Shown here: one piece after another, positions 18,271 to 28,300 of the stretch
Numbering within the stretch: the stretch's first letter is position 1
Layout of the letters: every line of letters begins with the position of its first letter
From: Gillisia sp. CAL575
GTDB lineage: Bacteria; Bacteroidota; Bacteroidia; Flavobacteriales; Flavobacteriaceae
Assembly: GCF_000403785.1 (NCBI RefSeq)
Contig: NZ_APHJ01000021.1
Location: 620,001 to 684,000, forward strand
Direction: 5' to 3'
DNA: 64,000 nucleotides
Program-made: the position numbers and the translations under genes
The notes under the pieces: generated by a model
Databases searched by the model: none
Told to the model about the DNA's origin: nothing
What the model saw: only the letters and a program-made list of their open reading frames with translations

Positions 18271-19458
18271 TTAGTCTTCAGAAATTGCCTTAATTCCAGG
18301 AAGTGTTTTCCCTTCAAGCATTTCCAACATCGCCCCACCACCGGTAGAAACGTAACTCACATCATTCTCCAAATTAAACTTTTTAACTGCTGCAACCGAA
18401 TCTCCTCCACCTACAAGTGAAAATGCTCCATTTGCAGTTGCTTTACCAATAGCTTCTCCAAGTTTCTTGGTTCCTTCAGCAAAAGCTTCCATTTCAAAAA
18501 CTCCTATTGGCCCATTCCAAAGGATTGTCTTCGATTTTAAAACAACCTCTGAAAAAAGCGCTACAGATTTTGGACCTGCATCTAATCCCATCCATCCATC
18601 TGGGATATCATCTATAGGGCAAACATCTTTATTTGCCATTTCAGAAAAACTATCTGCGATAATAGAATCTACAGGTAAATGTACTTCCACCCCTTTTTTA
18701 GAAGCTTTTTTTAAGATCTCTAAAGCCAATTCTTGTTTGTCATCCTCTACCAAAGAACTTCCTATTTTTCCTCCTTGAGCCTTAATAAAGGTAAAAGCCA
18801 TACCTCCACCAATTATTAAATGATCTACTTTATCTAAAATATTTTCTAAAACAGTGATCTTGGAAGACACTTTTGCACCACCAATAATTGCAGTAACAGG
18901 TTTTTCGGCCGATTTTAAGACCTTATTTAAGCTTTCTATCTCTTGCTTTAATAGATATCCAAAACATTTATCATCGAAATATTTGGCCACAACTGTTGTG
19001 GATGCATGTGCTCGATGAGCGGTTCCAAAGGCGTCATTTACATAAATATCTCCCAGATTTGATAATTGCTTAGCAAAGCTTGAATCTCCATCTGTTTCTT
19101 CTTGGTGATATCTTAAATTCTCAAGTAAAAGAATCTCTCCGGGCTTAAGTTCATTTACCGCGTTTTCTGCAACTTCGCCCACGCAATCATTAACGAATTT
19201 AGTTTCCACTCCCATTATTTCAGAAACTTCTGAAACAATTTGTTGTAAAGAAAACTTAGCTTCTTTATTCTTAGGCCTTCCCAAGTGTGTCATTAAAACA
19301 ACGCTTCCGCCATCTTCTAAAACTTTTATAATGCTAGGTTTAGCGGCTACTATTCTAGTATTGTCTGTAACATTACCATCGTCATCTAATGGAACGTTGA
19401 AATCTACTCGAATAAGAGCCTTTTTATCTTTAAAATTATAGTCGTCTACTGTTTTCAT
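18271..19458 (-). CDS. pgk: Phosphoglycerate kinase
   Basis: 395 residues. Glycolytic transfer of phosphate from 1,3-bisphosphoglycerate to ADP. Diagnostic blocks are [19 protein letters not shown] near residue 17, [11 protein letters not shown] near 55, [14 protein letters not shown] near 140, [12 protein letters not shown] near 188, WNGPIGVFE near 310, and the C-terminal [10 protein letters not shown] and STGGGAMLE. Length and motifs are complete. A minus-strand TAnnTTTG box lies just upstream. Confidence 0.98.
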   Translation of the reverse strand: MKTVDDYNFKDKKALIRVDFNVPLDDDGNVTDNTRIVAAKPSIIKVLEDGGSVVLMTHLGRPKNKEAKFSLQQIVSEVSEIMGVETKFVNDCVGEVAENAVNELKPGEILLLENLRYHQEETDGDSSFAKQLSNLGDIYVNDAFGTAHRAHASTTVVAKYFDDKCFGYLLKQEIESLNKVLKSAEKPVTAIIGGAKVSSKITVLENILDKVDHLIIGGGMAFTFIKAQGGKIGSSLVEDDKQELALEILKKASKKGVEVHLPVDSIIADSFSEMANKDVCPIDDIPDGWMGLDAGPKSVALFSEVVLKSKTILWNGPIGVFEMEAFAEGTKKLGEAIGKATANGAFSLVGGGDSVAAVKKFNLENDVSYVSTGGGAMLEMLEGKTLPGIKAISED

Positions 19459-19475
19459 AAGTAATGTGTATGTTA

Positions 19476-19483
19476 CAAATATA
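19476..19483 (-). promoter_or_regulatory. Promoter for pgk
   Basis: CAAATATA reads TATATTTG on the minus strand, an exact -7 box 18 bases ahead of the pgk ATG and divergent to the box of the delta' gene at 19518-19525. Confidence 0.55.
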
Positions 19484-19517
19484 AATTTTTCTAAAGATAT
19501 AAAGTGAAGATTAATTT

Positions 19518-19525
19518 TATCTTTG
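19518..19525 (+). promoter_or_regulatory. Promoter for the delta' gene, almost on the start codon
   Basis: TATCTTTG is an exact -7 box ending only three bases before the ATG at 19529. By the usual spacing of this element, transcription would begin at or next to the start codon. Confidence 0.5.
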
Positions 19526-19528
19526 CCT

Positions 19529-20683
19529 ATGCTCTTTTCTGAAGTTTTAGGCTTACCCCATATTAAAAATCACTTAACCACCACTGCAGACAGGGGTCGC
19601 ATTCCACATGCGCAATTATTTGTAGGGAATCATGGTAGTGGATTATTACCAATGGCTATTGCATATGCGCAGTATGTATTGTGCGGAAACACAAATTCCG
19701 AAAACAATACAGGAAATACAGTTTGTAACACAAAATTCAATCATTTATCTCACCCAGATTTACATTTTGCTTTTCCTGTAGCCACAAATGACAAAATTAA
19801 AACCCATCCAGTTTCCAATCATTTTATGGAATCTTGGAGAACTTTTATTAATAAAGATTCTTACGGGAGTTTATTTGACTGGTATCAGGAAATAGGAATA
19901 GAAAATAAGCAAGGGCAAATTGGGGTAGATGAAGCGCAGGATATTTTAAGATCACTTTCATTGAAATCTTATGAAGGCGGCTATAAAATAATGTTGATCT
20001 GGATGGCAGATAAGATGAACACTGCCTGTTCCAATAAATTGTTGAAATTAATTGAGGAACCTCCAAATAAGACGCTATTCATACTTATTGCTGAAGACGA
20101 AGAGCAAATTATACAAACTATTAGGTCTCGTTGCCAGATTCTCAGATTTCCTCCTCTTTCTGAAACTGTTATTGAAGAAGAATTAATTGCAACTTCCAAA
20201 GTGGATGTCTTAACTGCAAAGAAAATCGCTGTACAGGCAAATGGGAGCTATTTTCAAGCACAACATATATTAAAAAATGACTCTGGAGATGAACAATTTG
20301 AAAATTGGTTTATCACTTGGGTTAGAACAGCTTTTAAGGCAAAGGGAAATAAAGCCTCCATCTTAGAACTAATTACATGGAGCGATACTATAGCAGCTTC
20401 GGGAAGAGAAACTCAAAAAAGTTTTTTACACTACTGTTTAGACTTTTTTCGTCAGGCTCTACTTTATAATTACAAGGCAGAAAAACTAGTTTATATTCAG
20501 CCTAAATCAGCCAATTTCAAATTAGAAAAGTTTGCGCCATTTATAACAGGAGCAAATATAATAGGAATAACTTCAGAAATTGAAGATGCTATCTATCACA
20601 TAGAACGTAATGGAAATGCAAAGATTATTCTAACAGATCTATCTATTAAATTAACAAGATTAATTCATAAAAAAGTCGCTTAA
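19529..20683 (+). CDS. holB: DNA polymerase III subunit delta'
   Basis: 384 residues from the ATG at 19529; a TTG two codons earlier lies inside the -7 box and is unlikely. It begins [16 protein letters not shown] and has the clamp-loader blocks [10 protein letters not shown] near 135, [13 protein letters not shown] near 178, and [13 protein letters not shown] near 205. The P-loop is degenerate (GNHGSGLLP), as expected for delta', which does not hydrolyse ATP. Only two of the four classical zinc Cys are seen in the C-x(n)-C stretch near residue 58. It is followed after six bases by a DoxX gene. Confidence 0.9.
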   Translation: MLFSEVLGLPHIKNHLTTTADRGRIPHAQLFVGNHGSGLLPMAIAYAQYVLCGNTNSENNTGNTVCNTKFNHLSHPDLHFAFPVATNDKIKTHPVSNHFMESWRTFINKDSYGSLFDWYQEIGIENKQGQIGVDEAQDILRSLSLKSYEGGYKIMLIWMADKMNTACSNKLLKLIEEPPNKTLFILIAEDEEQIIQTIRSRCQILRFPPLSETVIEEELIATSKVDVLTAKKIAVQANGSYFQAQHILKNDSGDEQFENWFITWVRTAFKAKGNKASILELITWSDTIAASGRETQKSFLHYCLDFFRQALLYNYKAEKLVYIQPKSANFKLEKFAPFITGANIIGITSEIEDAIYHIERNGNAKIILTDLSIKLTRLIHKKVA

Positions 20684-20689
20684 AAACAT

Positions 20690-21085
20690 ATGGAAAACAT
20701 TACAAATTATATTACAGAGATCCTTATCCTAATATTTATAGCAATTACTTTTTTGCAATCTGGTTTCGATAAAATCACTGATTGGCAGGGTAATATTGGA
20801 TGGCTGAAAGGACATTTTTCAAAGACATTCCTTGCAGGCCAGGTACCTCTAATGGTTGGTATTATTTTGATCATCGAAGTGATCGCAGGACTTATGGCTT
20901 TAGTTGGAATTTTCTATATTATAAGCAGCGGACAAACAGAAATAGCTCTTTATGCAAATGTTTTGGCAGCAATAACCTTGTTAATGTTGTTATTTGGACA
21001 ACGTGTAGCTAAGGATTATGCAGGAGCTTTTACAATTGTGGGATACTTTATTGTAGTAATTTTAGGGGTAACTTTACTGTCTTAA
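20690..21085 (+). CDS. DoxX-like integral membrane protein
   Basis: 131 residues with four hydrophobic helices at about 8-25, 48-70, 72-100 and 108-130. The N-terminal half has QSGFDKITDW, the DoxX family pattern (G-x-x-K). The family includes oxidase-associated subunits and redox-related membrane proteins, but no partner is visible here. It starts six bases after the delta' gene and probably shares its transcript. The function is not known. Confidence 0.82.
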   Translation: MENITNYITEILILIFIAITFLQSGFDKITDWQGNIGWLKGHFSKTFLAGQVPLMVGIILIIEVIAGLMALVGIFYIISSGQTEIALYANVLAAITLLMLLFGQRVAKDYAGAFTIVGYFIVVILGVTLLS

Positions 21086-21129
21086 TTTAAATTCAGTCGG
21101 TTTGTCAACCGGCCTAACTCTTCAAATCG

Positions 21130-21213
21130 CGTCACCCTGAACTTGATTCAGGGTCTAATTCCGCCTTATTGGGATGCTGAAACAATTTCGATAGATATCG
21201 GAACAGCATGACG
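21130..21213. repeat. CGTCA...TGACG dispersed hairpin repeat, copy 1
   Basis: The element is bounded by CGTCA (21130-21134) and TGACG (21209-21213). Inside are two hairpins: ACCCTGAA...TTCAGGGT and ATGCTG...CAGCAT. The same two modules recur at 41758-41850 and 43881-44026 in this window. It is non-coding and sits between two convergent genes. Confidence 0.7.
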
Positions 21214-21265
21214 AAAAACCTAAATACTGCTAGTTAAAATATAAATGAACAATCAAATAAAACAT

Positions 21266-21300
21266 AAAAAGCATCGACCTTTTTAAGACCGATGCTTTTT
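21266..21300 (-). terminator. Terminator after the OmpH/Skp gene
   Basis: AAAAAGCATCG (21266-21276) and CGATGCTTTTT (21290-21300) form a stem with A/T runs on both sides, 25 bases beyond the stop codon of the minus-strand gene. Confidence 0.8.
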
Positions 21301-21324
21301 ATATTTTAAAGAATTAGGCAATTC

Positions 21325-21834
21325 CTATTTCTTGTAGCTCTCGTTTAATTTCTCAAGAATTTCTTCAGTAATATCTAAACCATCTTTCGCATACATGATG
21401 TTTGCAGACTCGTTAGAACCAAAGATATAGGTGTAATCATTATCCTTACCGTATTCTTTTACATATTCCTTTACTTTAGTTACGATAGAATCTATAACAA
21501 CATCACTTTCTTGACGCAACTGATTTCCCATCATTTGTTGTTGCTGTTGAATGGTTTGTTGCTTAGCCATTAATTCTTGTTCCTTTTCTTGTCTTTGTGC
21601 AGTAGACATTCCATTCATGTTCGCTTGGTATTCTTGCACTTCTTTTTGAAAACTTTGAGCTAAAGAATCCAACTCAACTTTAACCTTATCAGATTTCGAA
21701 GTAAATTCCTCTTCTACTTCTTTCATTTCGCGATACTCCTTAATAATTTTGGTTGTATCTACATAAGCTGTTTTTTGTTCAGTACAACTTGTAAGTCCGG
21801 CTGCAATTAAAACAACCAATAATAACTTCTTCAT
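21325..21834 (-). CDS. OmpH/Skp family periplasmic chaperone-like lipoprotein
   Basis: 169 residues. The signal sequence ends in GLTSC with the lipidation Cys at position 17. The body is almost entirely predicted coiled coil (about 30-125, including a Q-rich run near 95), followed by a short C-terminal alpha/beta end (YTYIFGSNESANIMY). Skp-like proteins bind unfolded outer-membrane proteins in the periplasm. Lipidated Skp-like proteins are common in flavobacteria. It is monocistronic, with a -7 box upstream and a hairpin terminator downstream. Confidence 0.88.
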   Translation of the reverse strand: MKKLLLVVLIAAGLTSCTEQKTAYVDTTKIIKEYREMKEVEEEFTSKSDKVKVELDSLAQSFQKEVQEYQANMNGMSTAQRQEKEQELMAKQQTIQQQQQMMGNQLRQESDVVIDSIVTKVKEYVKEYGKDNDYTYIFGSNESANIMYAKDGLDITEEILEKLNESYKK

Positions 21835-21854
21835 AATTTTAAATTTGTTTGCCG

Positions 21855-21862
21855 CAAAAGTA
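21855..21862 (-). promoter_or_regulatory. Promoter for the OmpH/Skp gene
   Basis: CAAAAGTA reads TACTTTTG on the minus strand, an exact TAnnTTTG box 21 bases before the ATG. Confidence 0.55.
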
Positions 21863-22061
21863 ATAAAGTATCAATGGAAAAAAAGAAAAATATATTTTCT
21901 ATTACATACAATAGGCAAATCTTATAGTTAAAATAAAAAAAATAAATTATTTCAATCAAAAAGGATTGGATATAAAGACTTTTAAGAGGCTTTTTCTACT
22001 AACAACTATAATTAGCCTTACAGTTAGATATTATTCTTTGGAAATCGCTTTAAATTAAGAA

Positions 22062-22925
22062 TTAGCTTGATTTTCTGAAGAAATAGGCAATGGAAGAATA
22101 CTCTGATGACTTTTTTGCTTTAAGATTAGATTTGAGTCCTATTAAAAAGGCTTTCAAAAAATTGCTCTTTTTAGTCATGTATTTTTCTGAAAGTAGACTC
22201 ACATAAAATGAATCATACAATAAAGGTTTTTCATCGAACTGTGAGAAAGTAGTCCCACTAAATAGTTTTTCGAAACTCTTTCGGGAAAAATGCCATAAAT
22301 GCCTTGGCACATCAAAAGCTGCCCAATGCTCTTTATAATATAAAGCGTCATAGCTTTTAAAATTGGGCACGGCAATAATTAATAACCCATCCTTTTTAAG
22401 CAATTGTTCCAATTCTATTATTTGATTCTTTAAATCGTAGACATGTTCAAATACATGCCACATTGTAATTACGTCAAATTTTTCAGCTTTAAACTTAGAT
22501 GAATCTGGAAGTAATTTAATTCCTTTTTGCTTTGCCAGCTTTCGAGCATTTTCATCTGGCTCTATCCCTTTAACTTTCCAACCATTATTTTTTGCTGTCA
22601 ATAAAAACTCCCCTGTTCCCGCTCCAATATCTAAGAGTTTGCCTTGCTCTGGAAAATTAGATTCTATCCAACTTAACTTTTTAGAAAGCATCCTTTTTTT
22701 AACGCTATGATAAATCTTATCTGTAAAAGAATTTTTAGAATCGGTATGAGAAATGTACTCTTCACTTTTATAATAGGAAGGTAAAGCTTCTATAGATGGT
22801 TTTGGAGTTGTGATTAAAAGATCCATTTCCAGATCTAATATCAATTTAAACTCCTCTCCAGAAACCGTATGATCCTTACAAGTAATATAAATTGGATTTG
22901 ATTTTTTTTCCTTGGAACTATTCAC
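22062..22925 (-). CDS. Class I SAM-dependent methyltransferase
   Basis: 287 residues. The SAM-binding motif LLDIGAGTGEFL is near residue 100, followed by KGIEPDENA and an acidic loop MWHVFEHVYDL. The N-terminal 60 residues form a short beta-rich part seen in capsule or O-antigen methyltransferases. There are no membrane segments. It follows mnmG on the same strand with a 74-base gap that contains a parS site, so co-transcription is possible. The substrate is unknown; a lipid-linked sugar is a reasonable guess from relatives. Confidence 0.85.
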   Translation of the reverse strand: MNSSKEKKSNPIYITCKDHTVSGEEFKLILDLEMDLLITTPKPSIEALPSYYKSEEYISHTDSKNSFTDKIYHSVKKRMLSKKLSWIESNFPEQGKLLDIGAGTGEFLLTAKNNGWKVKGIEPDENARKLAKQKGIKLLPDSSKFKAEKFDVITMWHVFEHVYDLKNQIIELEQLLKKDGLLIIAVPNFKSYDALYYKEHWAAFDVPRHLWHFSRKSFEKLFSGTTFSQFDEKPLLYDSFYVSLLSEKYMTKKSNFLKAFLIGLKSNLKAKKSSEYSSIAYFFRKSS

Positions 22926-22981
22926 AAATATGGAATTTGTTTAAGACAAATTGAGTGCTAAATATAGATGAAAAATTACAT

Positions 22982-22997
22982 TGTTCCACGTGAAACA
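22982..22997. promoter_or_regulatory. parS site (ParB-binding), copy 1
   Basis: TGTTCCACGTGAAACA matches the classical bacterial parS sequence (the Bacillus subtilis form) at all 16 positions. It sits two bases beyond the mnmG stop codon. A perfectly palindromic relative lies 1.9 kb away on the other side of mnmG. Confidence 0.85.
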
Positions 22998-22999
22998 AT

Positions 23000-24871
23000 T
23001 TATCTTCCCATATAAACAAGTAGCACAGAAATATCACTTGGGCTTACTCCACTAATTCTAGATGCTTGAGAAATCGTTACGGGCTGAATCTTATTTAATT
23101 TCTCTCTAGCTTCAAACGACATAGATTTAATATTGGTGTAATCGAAGTCCTGCGGGATTTTAATATCCTCTAGCCTATGCAATTTATCTGCATTGTTCTT
23201 TTCCTTATTTATATATCCTGCATATTTAACTTGAATTTCGGTTTGCTCTAGCATCTCTTCATTCAATTCATTTTCAGCAATAAAATCATTTACTCCAGGA
23301 AATTCCATCACATCTTCCATAGTGATATTTGGTCTTGAAAAGATCTTAAATATCTTATCACTTTGTTTCATTGGAGCAGAATCTTTAGCTTCTAAAACCG
23401 GATTAGAGAACTCTGGAGTAACACTAGTGTCGTGTAGGTAATCCACAAAACTCAAGGATTTCTCTTTCTTCTCCTCCATCTTGCGAAGTCGCTTTTCTGA
23501 TGCTAAACCTAAATCAAAGGATTTTTGGGTAAGCCTAAAGTCGGCATTATCTTGTCTTAACAAGGTTCTATATTCTGCTCTAGACGTAAACATTCTATAA
23601 GGTTCTTCTGTTCCTTTGGTTATAAGATCATCTACCAAAACACCAATATACGCCTCGTCTCTTTTTAAAATAAATGATTCTTTTTCCTGAACCTTTAAAG
23701 CGGCATTTATACCAGCCATTAAACCTTGAGAAGCTGCTTCTTCATACCCAGTGGTCCCGTTAATCTGACCAGCAAAATACAATCCATCTACCAACTTAGT
23801 TTCTAGAGTATGCTTTAATTGTGTTGGTGGGAAATAATCATATTCTATTGCATATCCCGGTCTAAAGAACTTCACTTTTTCAAATCCAACAACAGACCGC
23901 AATGCTTTAAATTGAACATCTTCTGGTAAAGAAGTGGAAAAACCATTGACATATACCTCACAAGTTTTCCAACCTTCAGGCTCAACAAATAACTGATGCC
24001 TATCTTTATCTGCGAATCTATTTATCTTATCCTCTATAGAAGGGCAATAACGTGGCCCGACACTTTGTATTCTTCCATTAAACATTGGAGACCTATCAAA
24101 ACCTTCTTTTAGCAATTCATGCACTTCTGGAGAAGTATATGTCATGTAACAAGATCGTTGTTTTGATAGAGGTTTTGTATCATCTAAGTAAGAGAATTTA
24201 GATGGTTTTACATCACCAGGTTGTTCTACCATTTTGGAATAATCTAAAGATCTTCCATCTACTCGTGGAGGAGTTCCAGTTTTCATTCTGCCAGATTCAA
24301 ATCCTAACTGAATAAGCTCTTCTGTTATTCCTGTTGAAGCTCTTTCTCCAGATCTACCTCCACCAAAATTCTTATCTCCAATATGAATCAATCCATTTAA
24401 GAAAGTACCATTAGTAAGAACTACAGATTTCCCTTTTATCTTTAATCCAAGTGAAGTTTTTATACCAACTACGGCTCCTCCTTCTACAATTAATCCGGCC
24501 ACCATTTCTTGATAAAAATCCAGATTTGGTGTTCCTTCTAGCCTCAATCGCCAGTGATCTGCAAACATCATTCTATCACTTTGCACTCTTGGACTCCACA
24601 TTGCAGGACCCTTAGACTTGTTTAGCATTTTAAACTGAATTGCACTAGTATCACTTACTAATCCGCTGTATCCACCTAAGGCATCTATCTCACGAACTAT
24701 CTGACCTTTTGCAATTCCTCCCATGGCGGGATTACAACTCATTTGAGCTATATTCTGTAAATTCATAGTTACCAAAAGGGTTTTAGAACCCATATTAGCG
24801 GCAGCGGCTGCGGCCTCACTTCCAGCGTGACCAGCTCCAACAACAATTACATCATATATTTCACTAAACAT
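23000..24871 (-). CDS. mnmG: tRNA uridine-5-carboxymethylaminomethyl modification enzyme MnmG (GidA)
   Basis: 623 residues, full length. With MnmE it modifies U34 of certain tRNAs using FAD and NADH. The N-terminal FAD site is VGAGHAGSEAA at about 11-21. It is followed by the family signatures CNPAMGGIAKGQIVREIDALGG near 48, GTPPRVDGRSLDYS near 200, and GYEEAASQGLMAGINAAL near 370, and a helical C-terminal domain. mnmG is often near the replication origin in bacteria, and here it is flanked by two parS sites. It follows ybeY by 13 bases. Confidence 0.98.
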   Translation of the reverse strand: MFSEIYDVIVVGAGHAGSEAAAAAANMGSKTLLVTMNLQNIAQMSCNPAMGGIAKGQIVREIDALGGYSGLVSDTSAIQFKMLNKSKGPAMWSPRVQSDRMMFADHWRLRLEGTPNLDFYQEMVAGLIVEGGAVVGIKTSLGLKIKGKSVVLTNGTFLNGLIHIGDKNFGGGRSGERASTGITEELIQLGFESGRMKTGTPPRVDGRSLDYSKMVEQPGDVKPSKFSYLDDTKPLSKQRSCYMTYTSPEVHELLKEGFDRSPMFNGRIQSVGPRYCPSIEDKINRFADKDRHQLFVEPEGWKTCEVYVNGFSTSLPEDVQFKALRSVVGFEKVKFFRPGYAIEYDYFPPTQLKHTLETKLVDGLYFAGQINGTTGYEEAASQGLMAGINAALKVQEKESFILKRDEAYIGVLVDDLITKGTEEPYRMFTSRAEYRTLLRQDNADFRLTQKSFDLGLASEKRLRKMEEKKEKSLSFVDYLHDTSVTPEFSNPVLEAKDSAPMKQSDKIFKIFSRPNITMEDVMEFPGVNDFIAENELNEEMLEQTEIQVKYAGYINKEKNNADKLHRLEDIKIPQDFDYTNIKSMSFEAREKLNKIQPVTISQASRISGVSPSDISVLLVYMGR

Positions 24872-24884
24872 AAATCTCCTTTTT

Positions 24885-25319
24885 TTAAGATTGTTCCACG
24901 TGGAACAATTTCATTTTTTCCTCTTCTTTGCTTCTCATAAGAGCAGCTTCCTCTTCTGTTTTATCCTTGTAGCCACTAAGATGTAAAATCCCATGACTTA
25001 AAACTCGTCGCAATTCATCATCAAACTTTACATTAAAAGTTTCAGAATTTTCATGCACGCGCTCTGTACTTATATATATCTCACCCTGCAAAATTTTACC
25101 TGCAGAATAATCGAAAGTTATAATGTCTGTATAAGTATCGTGATCTAGATATTCAATATTGATCTTAAGTAGATATTCGTCGTCACAAAAAATATAACTA
25201 ATTTCCTCCAGAGTCATTTCTTCAGAAATAATTACATTTTCTAGCCATGAAGCATAACGTGCTTCATCCTCCAGGATAAATTCGTTTTCGGAATAAAAAT
25301 TAATTTTCGATAGATTCAA
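24885..25319 (-). CDS. ybeY: Endoribonuclease YbeY (16S rRNA 3'-end maturation)
   Basis: 144 residues. The metal-dependent RNase acts in 16S rRNA maturation and ribosome quality control. The HGILHLSGYKD motif starts at residue 109 (H109, H113), and the third canonical His is replaced by Asp (D119), with Lys at 118. I recall this variant in other Bacteroidota, so it need not mean loss of function. The start overlaps the end of the DUF4175 gene by 20 bases. Its last codons (F-H-V-E-Q) are written in a perfect parS palindrome. Confidence 0.93.
   Translation of the reverse strand: MNLSKINFYSENEFILEDEARYASWLENVIISEEMTLEEISYIFCDDEYLLKINIEYLDHDTYTDIITFDYSAGKILQGEIYISTERVHENSETFNVKFDDELRRVLSHGILHLSGYKDKTEEEAALMRSKEEEKMKLFHVEQS
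24892..24907. promoter_or_regulatory. parS site (ParB-binding), copy 2, inside the ybeY 3' end
   Basis: TGTTCCACGTGGAACA is a perfect 16-base palindrome, one base from the copy at 22982-22997. It forms the F-H-V-E-Q codons at the C-terminus of YbeY. Confidence 0.82.
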
Positions 25320-28300
25320 AATACCTCTTTACTTTAGTCTTATAAATTTGCCGCAAAGGTAGGCTTTGTCTATTTAAAATTTCGGTAGAATTAAAATATT
25401 CTTTGGCTCTAAGAATTTGATCCTGAGTAGTGTTTTTGAAGTTCTCCTGATTTGTTTTTGAGGTTCTTTGCTCCTCTTCTTCCTGCTCTCTTACGGCATC
25501 TTCTAGCTGAAGTAATTTATGCTGAATTTGATTCATTCTATTTAAAGTTTCTCTATTAAAACCCTTCTCCAAAAGTTGTTTTTCTATGCGCTCCATCTCA
25601 CTCAAAACATTTGCATTCTTTTTATCTAAGCCTACCTCCCTTAGTTTTTCTTCTAATTGTTGTCTTAATTTTTGTTGCTCTTTAAAGATCTTATACAACT
25701 TAGCGCTTCCTTCTTCTCCTAATCTGCCATCTCCCTCTCCTTGTCCTTCTTTATCTCCATCCTTGCCATCATCACCATCTTCTCCTAGTTTATCTTTACC
25801 GTTCTCTTTTGGTTCCCCTTCCCCTTCTTTAAGACCTTCCTCCATTTCCTTAATTAAACCTTCCTGAGATTTAATTATATCTGGTAACTGCATTCCTTCT
25901 CCACTTCCATTCGGAGAAAGGCTAAGATTTGCCATGTCTTGCATGTTTCCTAAAACCTCACTTAACATGTTGGCTAATTCATTAGTATTGGTCATTACGT
26001 ATTGTTGACTTGCCGTTCCTTGTGGAAGTTCGTTTTGAGCAAGTCGCTCCAATGCCTTAGTAATATCAAACTCGATATCTGTTAACTTAGTGGTGATCTT
26101 CTCTGAAACCATTGGATTCTTCATGGCCAGTACAAATAAACTATCATCTATATGTTCAAAGTGTTCTTTTAGAACTTGTTGTTTTTTTAATTGTTTAGGA
26201 TAGGCTGGATTATTAATTCTAATGCCCTTAAAATTTAGCATCAATTCTTCCTGTTCAAATGAAAATACCATGAGATTATCTAAAATCTGACGCATGGTTT
26301 CAATATCGGCAGTTAGTTGTTCCCCTTGTGAATCTAATTGAGCAGATTTGATTTTCTTGCTCATTTCTTTCATCATATCCGCTGCTTTTTTCTGAGGAGA
26401 TTTTGCTTCCTTTTTATTGTTCTGCTCTAATTGCTCCTCTGCTTTATTTTGTTCTTCTTGAATTTCCTTTTCTTCATCTTTATCTCGATCTAAATTAAAA
26501 GGCTTTTTAAGTGCATTATTCTCTTTCTCTAAAGAATCCATTTCCTCCTTAAATTCTTCAAAATCTTCAGACAACTTTTCTTGTTCTTCCAAAGAGTTCA
26601 AGGAATCTTGCTTCATTAAATTCTCTTGTTTTTCTCCCGTTCTTTCAATATCTCTAGCTAGCTTTTGAGTCTTTTCTTGTACATAATAACGTTTGGTTAG
26701 TTCCAGTAACTGCTCAAGGTTTTTTTGCTCTGCGGTGTTCTGTTTAGATAATTTCTCTAGTTTATCTAGCAAGTCTTCCTCACTTATCTTTTCGGCATAT
26801 TCTTGCAGCTCTTTTAACAAGGCTTCGTTTTCTTGTAAGCGTTCTTCGTTTCTATCTAACCTGTCTTTAAGTTCTTCCTCTAAATCTTTATTCTCTTTGG
26901 AACCAGTTTTATCTTCAAAGGTGTTTTTAAGCTTTTCAGAATAATTTTTCATCATTTCATTTTGCTCCTTCTGCCGTTTCAAAAAATCTTCAAGCTTCTT
27001 TTTATCATTGTAATTAAGCTGATCCTTTTCTATTTTAAGCCTCGATAATTCCTCCAAATCTTTTCTAGATTCCTGCATCTCCTCAAGACTTTCAGAAATT
27101 CCCTGTATAGATTCTCCTTGCTGATTTAATTTTTCGGCACTTAATTCCTTTTCAGACTTTATTCTGAAGGTAAAAACTTCAGTTTTAGAAGATTTAGAGC
27201 CTCTAACTCCATCATTATCACATACTTCGAAGTACACAGCATAGTTAGTACCTTGTTCTAATTCTAGATTTCCTGGAAACGTATATAAAAATTCCCCAAC
27301 ATTCTGATTTGCAATGGGAATTGCCACTTTTTGACTATCATCACTTTTGGTTTCGGGGTAATAAACCATATTTACCTTTGTGATAGCGTGATCATCGGAC
27401 ACTTTTCCGAAGAAATAATTTATCTCTGTAGCTATTGTGTCTTGTTTATGCTGAACATCTATTTGCGGATATTGATCCTTAATAACGTCTATAGCATATT
27501 TTAAAGATTCATAGTCCTTTACGTTGTTATTAGATGTGGTAATAGCGTATTGCAACAGAGAAAAGATCTTATTTGAATAATTGAATTCTGAAGCGTTTTT
27601 ATCAAACCCCAAAATACTGTCTCCAGTTTTAAACGACACTTCCTCTGTAGCGCGGGTTTTTAAAACCCATGAAATTTCAGTTCCTTCTGGCACCCTTGCA
27701 TTCCCCGTTCCCTTAATTACTTCACTAGGCTTTTTTAAATAAGAAGGAAAATTTAGCTTCATCTCAAAATCCAATAATTTCGGGACTTGGATAACTTTGA
27801 TTTTATAAGTTCTGGACGTTACACTATTGGCGGTAAAGTAGATTTCTATATCTTTTTTTAATCCTTCAAAGGAGTATTGAAAAGTATTAAGCGAAGAATT
27901 CTTTAGATAATATTCTTCCTCATTAAAGTGAATGGCTACAGTTTCAGGAATAACTTTACCAATTGTCTGAACTTCTAGATTTAGATCCTTTCCTTCTTCA
28001 ACCACCAAATCACTCGAATTAATTATAAATGAAAATGGAGCAGGACGCTCATAAGCGGTATTATAGTGCGCTACCCGAGTGTAGCTATCAGAAAAAACAG
28101 AAGAATTTCCTGTGAAAATAATAGCAATGATTATCAGAATTGGAAAAGCCGCATATTTTAAATATTTAAGGCTTGTATTAAAATTAACGGCTGTTTTAAA
28201 GGGAACAGGTCTGAGTTCTTGAGACTTTTGAGATATACTTGTGAGTAACAAATCTGACTGATCTGATGAATTTTCAAGCTGAAGCACGTTTAGAAGTTTA

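Noticed and set aside
25586-25867. A Ser/Pro-rich antisense frame in the DUF4175 region
   Set aside because: It mirrors the Glu/Gly/Lys low-complexity codons of the sense gene; composition alone explains it.
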